NCBI RefSeq assembly: GCF_019402665.1
Contig: NZ_VSST01000017.1
Span: 1 to 64,000 of the forward strand
DNA from: Bradyrhizobium canariense
GTDB taxonomy: Bacteria > Pseudomonadota > Alphaproteobacteria > Rhizobiales > Xanthobacteraceae
DNA: 64,000 nucleotides
Direction of reading: 5' to 3'
Under the pieces are notes generated by a model. That model saw only the letters and a program-made list of their open reading frames with translations, did no database searches and was not told where the DNA came from. The translations under genes and the position numbers were made by a program. Positions 15,378-23,256 of the stretch are shown piece after piece. Within the stretch, counting starts at the first letter, position 1, and each line of letters begins with the position of its first letter.

Positions 15378-16040
15378 ATGAAGGTTCTTGTTGTTGACGA
15401 TCACACATTAATCCGCGAGGCGTTGCACGGCGTCCTGAAGCAATTGAAGCGAGAGGCCGTGATATTCGAGGCTTCGAGCAGTCGAGAGGCCATGCGCATC
15501 GTCGAGGAGCATCCCGATATCAGCCTCATTTTGCTCGATATCAATTTGCCTGACCGCGACGGCTTCTCTGTCCTTTGCGAACTGCGCCATCGCTATACGG
15601 CGATTGCTATCATCATTCTCTCGTCCTCCGATGATCAGGACACGGTCAGGCGCGCTTTCAAACTTGGCGCGCTGGGTTTCATTCCGAAAACCACGGAACG
15701 TGAAGTGATGCTCAATGCTATTGAGTTGGTGTTCTCCGGCGGAGTTTACATTCCCTCGGAGATTCTGGAGGAAACGGCAGGTCCGCGGTTTGCGGATAAA
15801 CCATTGGCTCGCGACTCACTCAAGGGGCGAGGATTGACCGATCGTCAGATCGACGTACTTGCGCTCCTGATGAAGGGAAAAAGCAACAAGGTCATTGCCA
15901 GGACGCTCAATATGGCAGTGCCGACAGTGAAGAATCACATGACGGTCGTTCTCAAGGCGCTCGGGGTAGCGACCCGCACTGAAGCCATCATAAAAGTCGG
16001 AAAAATGGGCTGGGAATGGCCGCCGAAGTCTGAATCATGA
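15378..16040 (+). CDS. LuxR/NarL-family response regulator
   Basis: The 220-residue protein has a receiver domain (residues 1-120) with acidic DDH at 7-9, phosphoacceptor Asp54 in LILLDINLPD and the SS/K switch in IILSSSDD and FIPKTTE. A LuxR-type helix-turn-helix follows at about 153-205 (LTDRQIDVLALLMKGKSNKV, PTVKNHMTVVLKALG). It should bind DNA when phosphorylated. It faces and overlaps by 6 bases the hybrid histidine kinase on the other strand, its likely partner. GGAGAGC precedes the ATG. Confidence 0.92.
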   Translation: MKVLVVDDHTLIREALHGVLKQLKREAVIFEASSSREAMRIVEEHPDISLILLDINLPDRDGFSVLCELRHRYTAIAIIILSSSDDQDTVRRAFKLGALGFIPKTTEREVMLNAIELVFSGGVYIPSEILEETAGPRFADKPLARDSLKGRGLTDRQIDVLALLMKGKSNKVIARTLNMAVPTVKNHMTVVLKALGVATRTEAIIKVGKMGWEWPPKSES

Positions 16041-18224
16041 GACTGCCCGGGTGCCTCCTCCACCATCATGATCTCTGAGGAGCTCATGCATGACAGCGCG
16101 GAGCCGCATCGGGTCGACCGGCTTGTGCAGCAAAATGTAGCCTCTGTCCCTGGCGTCCCGCAGAGGTTCAGCTGCGGTATCGCCGCTGATGAGAATGGCG
16201 GGAATTGACGAGCCAAACGCCGCATTGATTTGTTCAATTGCCCGGATGCCGGTCTTCCCGCTTGCGAGATGATAGTCCGAGATTATGAGATCTGGGCGCT
16301 GTTCGCGCTCGGCAAGTTGGACAAGTGCAGGTTCGTCGGATCCGGAGGCAAGAACCGAGTATCCCCATTTGCTAAGCAGTCCGCCCGTTCCCTCCTGCAC
16401 GATCGGAGTATCGGCAATAACGAGAATTGCCTTGCCGTCGATTGCGAAGGCACCGGGGTATGGTAAGTCGGCGGGCGCCGCGGACCTGACGCATTGATCG
16501 ATTTTCGGAACCAGGATCGCAAATCGCGAACCTCGGCCCATAGTCGAAGCCAGGTCGATTTGATGGTGGAGAAGCACGCGAAGCTTGTCGACGATAGCGA
16601 GGCCGAGGCCCAGTCCGACGGACCGGTTCTGTTCGGCGGTGGGAATCTGAAAAAACTCACCGAAGATATTGTGCTTTTGATCCTCGGGAATGCCAGGACC
16701 GGTATCCCATACTTCGATACGCAACATTTCACCACGCCGGCGACATCCGACCACGATACCGCCCCGCAAGGTATAGCGCACCGCATTCGATACGAGATTC
16801 AGCATGATGCGTTCGAGCAGCATCGCGTCGCTTCGCACCCATGCGTCACTTGGCCTGACGCGTAGCCGCAGATCCTTTTTTTGCGTCGCCTGGTCAAACG
16901 CCGTCTCGATTTTTTGCAACAGGCGCCCGATCGGGAACTCGGTAATTTGGGGGATAAGCATCCCGGCATCCAGCCTGGAAATGTCCAGGAGCGAATTGAA
17001 CATTTCATCCATTTCCTTGCGGGTGGCGTCGATTCGTTCGACCGTTTTTGTCCTTTCTTCCGGTTTGAGCGGCGTGCGCAGCTGGGCGACGAACAACCCC
17101 AACGCATGTAAGGGCTGCCGCAAATCATGGCTTGCCATGGCGAGAAAGCGCGATTTCGCTGCGTTGGCGAGCTCCAGTTCCCGCGTACGCTCTGCGACTT
17201 TCTGCTCGAGTTCGACGTGCGCGCGGCGCAGGCTTCGTTCCGCTTTCTTGCGGACCTCGACATCAGCGCTCAGCAGCAAGCTTGGAACGGTAATACTGAT
17301 CAAGAACATCAAAACGAGCAAGAATGACGCATTGGGATCTGGCGTCGCGAAGGGGCCGCCGCCCGTGTGCGTTCCCCAAATCGTGATGCCCGCAAGCACG
17401 AGGGCAACCGTTGCGGTATCGCGTGGCCCGCGACGCAGCGCCGCCCATAACATGGGCAGGATGGCGAGAAAACCGAGTGGATCTCGGCCGGGCGTCTGCT
17501 CGATCAGGGGGCTGAATGCAATCAGTCCGACAACCGACGCTGTCGTGAGGACGCCGGCCGTCTCCAGAAGTTCACGGGAATTGAACGAATGATAGCGGCT
17601 TGATGTCCAAAGCACGACCGCGGGGGCAATGACCAGCGCGCCAGTCACGTCGCCCAGCCACCAGGTGATCCACGCGTCCGCGAAATTCTGCTGTTTGATG
17701 TACCCGAACATTGCCAGACTGGTCAGTCCAATGCTGGCACTGATCGGTGTCGCGATCACGACGCAAATCACAGCAAACTTTGCGACAGAGTCGGGCTTTG
17801 AAAACGTGTTACACCCACCCGACCATCGATTAATAAAATAAGCGCCAGTAACTGCTTCGAGAGAGTTACCGGCCGCAATCGCAATTGCGGTGGCAACGGA
17901 GCCTGCCGTCGTAACATTAGCGATCATCGCGGCCGCAAAAATTGCTGGCCAGATCCGATATCCCCGCAACAGCACCGCCGCTAGCGCGACACCCGTCGGT
18001 GGCCAAATTGGCGTTGCACTGGGATGAATGGAGGCGAGAGTAAGCCCGCCTTTTGCCAAGACGAGATAGATGGCTCCAATTGCGACCAGATCGATGACGT
18101 AGCTGATAGCTCGGCTTGAATTTGTCCTGAGAGCTAATGATCGTGGATCGGACATTGTCGACGCCTGGACCAGGCAATTGGCTCGTCCATCGAGACTGAC
18201 TTTTGATCGCTGGTCGGAGATCAA
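16035..18224 (-). CDS. Hybrid sensor histidine kinase with MASE1 membrane sensor
   Basis: The 729-residue protein has 8 or more hydrophobic helices in residues 40-320 with the MASE1 signature IHPSATPIWPPTGVALAAVL, then a short coiled coil (ELEQKVAERTRELELANAAK). HisKA has the phosphoacceptor His in ASHDLRQPLHALG (near 366). HATPase has an N box (NLVSNAVRYT), DTGPGIP and GLGLGLAIVDKL. A C-terminal receiver (LIISDYHLASGKTG, Asp near 650) has a conserved Lys in LLHKPVD. The RQPLHALGLF form of the H-box is typical of hybrid kinases paired with LuxR regulators in rhizobia. The convergent regulator at 15378 is the likely target. The start is TTG at 18224. An ATG at 18155 is an alternative. Confidence 0.93.
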   Translation of the reverse strand: MISDQRSKVSLDGRANCLVQASTMSDPRSLALRTNSSRAISYVIDLVAIGAIYLVLAKGGLTLASIHPSATPIWPPTGVALAAVLLRGYRIWPAIFAAAMIANVTTAGSVATAIAIAAGNSLEAVTGAYFINRWSGGCNTFSKPDSVAKFAVICVVIATPISASIGLTSLAMFGYIKQQNFADAWITWWLGDVTGALVIAPAVVLWTSSRYHSFNSRELLETAGVLTTASVVGLIAFSPLIEQTPGRDPLGFLAILPMLWAALRRGPRDTATVALVLAGITIWGTHTGGGPFATPDPNASFLLVLMFLISITVPSLLLSADVEVRKKAERSLRRAHVELEQKVAERTRELELANAAKSRFLAMASHDLRQPLHALGLFVAQLRTPLKPEERTKTVERIDATRKEMDEMFNSLLDISRLDAGMLIPQITEFPIGRLLQKIETAFDQATQKKDLRLRVRPSDAWVRSDAMLLERIMLNLVSNAVRYTLRGGIVVGCRRRGEMLRIEVWDTGPGIPEDQKHNIFGEFFQIPTAEQNRSVGLGLGLAIVDKLRVLLHHQIDLASTMGRGSRFAILVPKIDQCVRSAAPADLPYPGAFAIDGKAILVIADTPIVQEGTGGLLSKWGYSVLASGSDEPALVQLAEREQRPDLIISDYHLASGKTGIRAIEQINAAFGSSIPAILISGDTAAEPLRDARDRGYILLHKPVDPMRLRAVMHELLRDHDGGGGTRAVS

Positions 18225-18914
18225 AGATCACAAGGTCAATACGGCAGATGCGATCCGATCGAATTGATCACCGCGGTCTGCTGGCGGACTAAGAGACGGC
18301 GCGTGCGATGGAGCATTTGGCCGACTTGCTGTTAAATCCCGCGAATTGCCTCAGAACCAGTGGGACGTTGCGCCCCCGAATTCGCGTCGTCTCGTGCTCC
18401 CCTAGCTTTGGGGGGACGCATCGTACGACGAAGATAGGCTCTCCGAAAGTCCGGATTGGGATCGGGATCAGGTCGGTCTGTACGACGAGAGCCCTATCTC
18501 TCGTTGGAGTCTCGGGACTGAACTACTTGCACGATAGCCTGGATACAGCGCGACGAGGGCGCGCAAGCTTCACTCAAAAATGGAAGCATCGGAGGCGCAG
18601 CATGACGCTGCCGCCCCGGTCCGCTTCTAGTTCAGCCCCAGCGGGGCGTGCGGATGTCTTTCATAAGGCGGTCCGGATCATCACCGAGATCAAGCGGAAA
18701 TCCGAGGACGCCTGCCGCAATCCTAGGAATGCGCGGCCTTGCTTTCTCCGCCCAAAGAGCGGGGCCGTTTTTCTTTCGAAGGCCGCTTATTAGTCGGTGT
18801 CAGTCCAGCTGCGAAGGCTGGGCGCCAATTTACCGGCCCAGCCGCGAGCCTCATCAACGAATATTATGGCACGTTCGATCGGCGCTGTTCTGCGAACGGT
18901 CGCAAAAAGGTCTG
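18225..18914. other. Interval with no recognised gene
   Basis: One plus-strand frame (18601-18793) encodes MTLPPRSASSSAPAGRADVF followed by HKAVRIITEIKRKSEDACRN, which is helical, but I cannot match it to a family. No other coding sequence stands out. Confidence 0.3.
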
Positions 18915-19538
18915 TCAGGAACCATCGCATAAAAGGTGCGAGCGTCTCGAGTGATTCCGTCGGCAAGGAGAGGAATAATTGGCCTGGTCACGGCAGAAAT
19001 CTTCGAAATTGAACGTGCTTAAGTTCGAGAGGCGTTGTGGCCGCGGATCGTCGCACCACTGAAGCGCCTGCGCGGCGGTCGAGAATACGGGATCGCGTGT
19101 CCGTGGCTCCATTGCCAGCAGGGCACGAACGCGGTTTGTAATGCTATCGCTGCGGAGTAAATCTAGGTGCTTCTTGAGCGCCTCGTGATCGCCAATCAAT
19201 GCGGAAAACGCGGCGTGGGATCCTTCGTGACGAGTGCGATCCTTTGCGCGGTAACAATCACGTCGGCGGCACGATTCTGAAATAGGCCCTTTCAGCACTC
19301 GTAGCTGTGGGCAGTAAGCATCTTGCGAGACGCTGCGAGCAGAGGATATGCCAGGAATGCTATGGCGCGGACGGAAGACGCCTTCGAGAAGGGCAAGGCC
19401 GACGGCGCGAAAGCGGCTCCTGCGGTTATCGCCGCCGCGGCTCGCGATTGGTCGGCGACGCTCCGCCAATAGCCCCTCGCCAGGTGGTGCGAAGGCTCTG
19501 ATGATCCGCTTGCGCGTTGTATCACAGGCGTGTAGCAC
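18915..19538 (-). CDS. Unrecognised reading frame, doubtful
   Basis: The frame is open for 207 codons. The middle part (SHAAFSALIGDHEALKKHLD, LLRSDSITNRVRALLAMEPR, AAQALQWCDDPRPQR) has protein-like periodicity, whereas both ends are Arg/Ser-rich noise. It could be the remains of a helical protein. No family can be named, and the start is unknown. Confidence 0.25.
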   Translation of the reverse strand: MLHACDTTRKRIIRAFAPPGEGLLAERRRPIASRGGDNRRSRFRAVGLALLEGVFRPRHSIPGISSARSVSQDAYCPQLRVLKGPISESCRRRDCYRAKDRTRHEGSHAAFSALIGDHEALKKHLDLLRSDSITNRVRALLAMEPRTRDPVFSTAAQALQWCDDPRPQRLSNLSTFNFEDFCRDQANYSSPCRRNHSRRSHLLCDGS

Positions 19539-19595
19539 TTACTCAGGCAAGAGACGTGAACAGCGCGTCTTTTCAATAGGTTGCTGCCTTGGTAG

Positions 19596-19625
19596 GCGGA
19601 GGTTTCGATCCCTCCTGCTCCTCCA
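19596..19625 (+). other. tRNA-like 3' end (possible attachment-site relic)
   Basis: The sequence GGAGGTTTCGATCCCTCC can form a T-arm with a TTCGATC loop and is followed by TGCTCCTCCA, which resembles an acceptor arm ending in CCA. No matching 5' acceptor (AGGAGCA), D-arm or anticodon arm lies within 90 bases upstream, so it is not a complete tRNA. 3' tRNA ends of this kind are left behind when elements integrate into tRNA genes. This reading is tentative. Confidence 0.35.
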
Positions 19626-19881
19626 AACCAATATGGTTACAGGATTGTTTTTCAAGCGCTTTTCCAATGGTCGTCGGCTGCCTCACATCAAAACCACGGT
19701 TGTAAGCTACGTTTGTATCCGCCCGCTGAAGGATCCCTTCCCCAATAAGGCGTGTTGAAGAGCGCGCCTGAAGCTGACATCGCAGACAGGTCCACTCACG
19801 CGGGCCGCGTGAGGCGCAGCCCGCGTCAGATTCCGAAAGGCCGCCTTTTTACCGGATCAAGTCATGCTGATCGTCGGACCG

Positions 19882-20760
19882 TCATGGCTTCATTGCGCCC
19901 TGCGCGCTTGTGTAGACTGCGTACAGAGACGTCGAACCGCAGATGTAAAGTCTATTTCGTTGCTGGCCGCCGAAGCAAAGATTGGCGACGGTTTCCGGAA
20001 TGTGGATCTTACCTAGCAGTTCGCCCCCTGGCGTATAGCAGCGCACCCCGTCCTCGGTCGGATCGCCCCAACGCACGGAGCACCAGACACGACCCTCGCT
20101 GTCACAGAGTAAGCCGTCGGTAATGCTGGGCTTGGGCATTTCCGCAAAGACCTTGCTGTTCGACGCCTTTCCAGCGGCGACATCAAGGTCGAACACCCGG
20201 ATGTAAGAGGGATTGTCGGGCCCGTCGGTGAAACCGGTGTCGATCACATAGAGCTTCTTCTCGTCGGGCGCGAACGTAATCCCGTTCGGCTCGACGAAAT
20301 CATCGGCGATCACCTTGATGTCCCCTGATTTAGGATCGACGCGGTAAACGTTGTGCTTTTCCTGCTCGGGCTCGGCCTTGATGCCCTCATAGAAGCCGCC
20401 GATGCCGTAGGCCGGATCGGTGAACCAGATCGCACCATCGGACGTGACAACCGCGTCGTTTGGCGAGTTCAACCTCTTGCCATTGTACTTGTCAGCAATG
20501 ATTGTGATCGAACCGTCCAATTCAGTCCTCGTAACGCGTCGGCCAGAATGCTCGCAGGTGATCAAACGGCCCTCGCGATCGATGGTGTTACCGTTCGAGT
20601 TCATGGATGGCTGGCGGAACACGCTGACGTGACCCTCGTCTTCCGAGAAGCGCATGATGCGGTTGTTTGGAATATCGCTGAACAGGACATAGCGGCCAGC
20701 CGGGAAGTAGACCGGCCCCTCGGCCCATCGAAATCCCGTTGCGACGCGTTCTACCGCCAT
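19882..20760 (-). CDS. SMP-30/gluconolactonase/LRE family lactonase
   Basis: The 292-residue protein is a six-bladed beta-propeller of the SMP-30 family, which hydrolyses sugar lactones in a divalent-metal site. Metal ligands are visible: Glu in FRWAEGPVYF, Asn in FVEPNGITFAPDE and Asp in KPSITDGLLCDSEG. Other propeller signatures are NSPNDAVVTSDGAIWFTDPA and GRVWCSVRWGD. Relatives usually have 15-20 residues before VERVATGF, which are missing here. The start sits 2 bases from a perfect 18-base palindrome with no ribosome-binding sequence. A terminator separates it from the upstream isomerase gene. Its proximity to the PQQ dehydrogenase suggests hydrolysis of lactones made by sugar oxidation (inference). 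Confidence 0.88.
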   Translation of the reverse strand: MAVERVATGFRWAEGPVYFPAGRYVLFSDIPNNRIMRFSEDEGHVSVFRQPSMNSNGNTIDREGRLITCEHSGRRVTRTELDGSITIIADKYNGKRLNSPNDAVVTSDGAIWFTDPAYGIGGFYEGIKAEPEQEKHNVYRVDPKSGDIKVIADDFVEPNGITFAPDEKKLYVIDTGFTDGPDNPSYIRVFDLDVAAGKASNSKVFAEMPKPSITDGLLCDSEGRVWCSVRWGDPTEDGVRCYTPGGELLGKIHIPETVANLCFGGQQRNRLYICGSTSLYAVYTSAQGAMKP

Positions 20761-20762
20761 CG

Positions 20763-20780
20763 TTCCGGCGAACGCCGGAA
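20763..20780. repeat. Perfect palindrome TTCCGGCG-AA-CGCCGGAA
   Basis: Eight-base arms around a 2-base centre, located 2 bases upstream of the lactonase ATG. As RNA it would form a stable hairpin over the ribosome-binding position. As DNA it could be an operator or a REP-like element. Confidence 0.6.
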
Positions 20781-20992
20781 AGTCAGCCGGGCCTTGCTAA
20801 TCGGCGATCCAAACTGCTTGCCAAGCAGTGCTGTCGTTCGGACATCGTAAATTGTAGCACGAGAAAGATGGGCCAAGAAGTCGAGCAGTGCGCTGAGCGT
20901 GAAGAAGGCAATCCTTGGCGAATGGGGCGCATCTCGCTGTGCGCACCCGCCCCGAGGTCGATCGCGTAGGGATGAGATGAGCCAAACGGGTT

Positions 20993-21031
20993 CAAAAAAG
21001 CCCCAGCTCCCGGGTCGGGGAAACTGGGGTC
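20993..21031 (-). terminator. Rho-independent terminator after the isomerase gene
   Basis: On the minus strand an interrupted GC-rich stem (CCCCAG paired with CTGGGG) is followed directly by CTTTTTT. It lies 80 bases past the stop of the isomerase gene and so ends the PQQ dehydrogenase transcript before the lactonase gene. Confidence 0.75.
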
Positions 21032-21109
21032 TAGCCTCTCGCTTCGGCCGGCAAGGGGACCGCCGGCACCGACATGCTAGTTCCTCCAGGGGCTCCAGGG
21101 GAGTCACGA

Positions 21110-21997
21110 TCAGGTGTGGTTGATCACAAGCATTACGGTGTGCGTGGCCGAATGAACCCGCGCGAAAGATATGGCTGGTTCCGAAAGAAATGCGATGCTT
21201 GTCTCTATGCTCCGCAGCGGATCAGTTGAAACATCCTGTTCGACGAGAACATGTCTCACGCCGCTCTGGCGCGCAGCTTCGAGTATGCTGGCAAAGTCGA
21301 TCGTGCCGCGACCTAGTTCGGTGGTCGAACCATCTTTTGCCATGTCCTTGAGATGAACCAGTGGAAACCGCGATGGTTTTGCCCTCAAGACGCGCGCAGA
21401 ATCGAGATTTCCTTTGGTTGCCCAATAAACATCGAGCTCGAACTTGACCAAGCGCTCGTCCATGCGCCTCAGCAAAACATCATACGGCTGGATGCCACCG
21501 GGCAGGGCAGCAAACTCGAAGTCATGATTATGATAGGCGAGGGTCAAGTTCGACCGCGACGCTAATTGACCAATCGTGTTCAGATTATCGCAGATCCGCC
21601 TCCAATCATCGGTGGTCTTCCGTACCGACGGATCTAACCATGGACAAACGACAAACCGACTGCCGAGCAAATGAGCGATCTCGAACGATGGTTGGGCATT
21701 GTCCCGCAGGCTGGGGTAGTCGATATGCAGTGATGGGGCAGCGGGACCCAGGCCTAGCAGGAGCTTACGGGTGTGGCTGACGTCTGAACCGAGAATGCCG
21801 GCAAACTCCACCTCGCTGTATTCGAGAATGGCAACTCTCCTCAGGGTCCCCTCAAAATCGACCTTCAGCAGGTCACGAACCGTGTAGAGCTGCAGGCCAA
21901 TTTTCCGCACCTCTCCACCGAACGTCGAATCGATTGTCATCATCGCCCCAGCCGCGATGAATCCTAAAACAGTTCGTCTGCTGAGTTCCGCCGGCAT
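21110..21997 (-). CDS. Sugar phosphate isomerase/epimerase-like TIM-barrel protein, Tat-exported
   Basis: The 295-residue protein begins with a twin-arginine signal (ELSRRTVLGFIAAGAMM), so it is probably exported folded. The mature part matches the xylose-isomerase-like AP_endonuc_2 TIM barrel: IGLQLYTVRDLL, YSEVEFAGILG, LAYHNHDFEF, VKFELDVYWATKGN and PLVHLKDMAKDG carry the usual Glu/Asp/His metal-site pattern. Such periplasmic family members occur beside sugar dehydrogenases. It follows the MoxJ-like gene after 6 bases and is followed by a terminator. The substrate is unknown. Confidence 0.85.
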   Translation of the reverse strand: MPAELSRRTVLGFIAAGAMMTIDSTFGGEVRKIGLQLYTVRDLLKVDFEGTLRRVAILEYSEVEFAGILGSDVSHTRKLLLGLGPAAPSLHIDYPSLRDNAQPSFEIAHLLGSRFVVCPWLDPSVRKTTDDWRRICDNLNTIGQLASRSNLTLAYHNHDFEFAALPGGIQPYDVLLRRMDERLVKFELDVYWATKGNLDSARVLRAKPSRFPLVHLKDMAKDGSTTELGRGTIDFASILEAARQSGVRHVLVEQDVSTDPLRSIETSIAFLSEPAISFARVHSATHTVMLVINHT

Positions 21998-22003
21998 ACT
22001 GGA

Positions 22004-22771
22004 CTATCTTGGCGCTTGTAGGACGACACCGTAGCGCTCGTATATCCGATTGATCGTACCGTCGGTTCGCAACCGGTCCAGGGCTCCGTCGATAGCTTCA
22101 CGCAACTGGTCATCCGGACGCACCATGCCAACCGCAACATTCCAGTTAAGGTTCGCCTCGTTCTCGTCGAGTTCGAGAATGCGTACCGCCTTGTCCGGAT
22201 GCGTCACATTGAAATAGCTGGCCGTCGTCGGGGTGACCGCTGCCGCATCAATCTCATGATTGGCTAGAGCCTCTAGGCTGTCGACCTCGAAACCAAACGT
22301 CGACGTGGGCACGTGGCGCCGACCGAGGGTCATGGCCGCCATAGATCCGACCAGGACACCAACTTTCGAGTGCTCATCGAGACTCTTGAAGGAGGTGAGT
22401 TTGCTTCCATGAGGAACTGCCAGCGCAACACCTGTGCGGTAATACGCCTTCGATATCCTCAGATTGGTCTCGCCCTGCGCCTCGCGGTCGGCGATGATGT
22501 CGAGCACGATGTCGCAGCCCGCGCTCCGCATCTGGTATTGAGTGATGATCCAGTCTGACCTCAGTGAGACACCAAGCTCGCGCGCGAACGCGTTGCCCAA
22601 CTCGATCTGAAATCCGGGAGGGTCACCGGCCTTGTTGGCGAAAGGAAGCGAGTTGGGGTGGGCGCATAGTCCAAGCACACCGGAGTTGCGGATCGCGTCG
22701 AGAGAACGAGCCTGCGCAATACTGGTTAGTTCCAGCAGGGCGCCGACCACGAGGGCTAAATAAGTTTTCAT
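22004..22771 (-). CDS. MoxJ-like periplasmic binding protein associated with PQQ dehydrogenase
   Basis: The 255-residue product has a signal peptide (MKTYLALVVGALLELTSIAQA) and a type II solute-binding fold: LGLCAHPNSLPFANKAGDPP, GFQIELGNAFARELG, IADREAQGETNLRISKAYY and a C-terminal LRTDGTINRIYERYGVV. Proteins of this type adjacent to quinoprotein dehydrogenases (MxaJ/XoxJ type) are thought to assist maturation or activation of the enzyme rather than feed a transporter. No permease or ATPase gene is nearby, in keeping with that. It is 26 bases downstream of the cytochrome c gene. Confidence 0.88.
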   Translation of the reverse strand: MKTYLALVVGALLELTSIAQARSLDAIRNSGVLGLCAHPNSLPFANKAGDPPGFQIELGNAFARELGVSLRSDWIITQYQMRSAGCDIVLDIIADREAQGETNLRISKAYYRTGVALAVPHGSKLTSFKSLDEHSKVGVLVGSMAAMTLGRRHVPTSTFGFEVDSLEALANHEIDAAAVTPTTASYFNVTHPDKAVRILELDENEANLNWNVAVGMVRPDDQLREAIDGALDRLRTDGTINRIYERYGVVLQAPR

Positions 22772-22797
22772 GAAACCCCTGTGTAGATCAATGTCGC

Positions 22798-23160
22798 CTA
22801 GCCTTCATGTGGCTTCAGGGCGCGGATGTATTTCATGATTTCGTCGATTTGCGCATCGCTGAACGTCACGCCGAAAGCCGGCATCGCGCCTTCCTTGCCG
22901 TTCTTGATGCGGTTGCGGATGAAGTCGTCATCTCGCTTGCTATCCATGAGCTGCGGCCCCTTGCCGGCAGCGCGACCGCCGTCGGAGTGACACCAACCAC
23001 AGGTGGTCGCGAACAACTGCCCGACATCGAGTTGTTGGTTATCCGGAGCGCCCGGAGTAGGTTGCTGCGCGCGAGAGGGCAAGCTGGCAATCGTAAGGAG
23101 CGCGGCCAGTGTCGAGGTCGACAACGTCATGATCTTCCAAGCCAATCGCATACCGGCCAA
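22798..23160 (-). CDS. Cytochrome c (class I), electron acceptor of the PQQ dehydrogenase
   Basis: The 120-residue protein has a signal peptide (cleavage near residue 30, SRA-QQ) and one heme-binding motif, CGWCH at residues 54-58. The probable axial Met is in GAMPAFG (Met93). The C-terminal helix (SDAQIDEIMKYIRALKPHEG) completes a compact class I cytochrome. It should accept electrons from the adjacent dehydrogenase in the periplasm. The ATG at 23160 may be preceded by a short non-essential leader, and Met at residue 4 is an alternative start. Confidence 0.92.
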   Translation of the reverse strand: MAGMRLAWKIMTLSTSTLAALLTIASLPSRAQQPTPGAPDNQQLDVGQLFATTCGWCHSDGGRAAGKGPQLMDSKRDDDFIRNRIKNGKEGAMPAFGVTFSDAQIDEIMKYIRALKPHEG

Positions 23161-23216
23161 CCCTACCTCTCAGGGATCCAATTTGCGCCGAGCTTCGTTA
23201 GCTCCGCTTTGACAAA

Positions 23217-23239
23217 GGGAGCGGCGTCACGCCGCTCCC
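23217..23239. repeat. Perfect hairpin between dehydrogenase and cytochrome genes
   Basis: Ten-base arms (GGGAGCGGCG and its complement) around a 3-base loop lie just past the dehydrogenase stop codon. On the transcript only CTTTGTC follows, so it is a weak terminator at best. It could set the relative levels of dehydrogenase and downstream mRNAs by partial termination or by blocking 3' decay. Confidence 0.65.
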
Positions 23240-23256
23240 TCCCGGCGTCACGAGCA

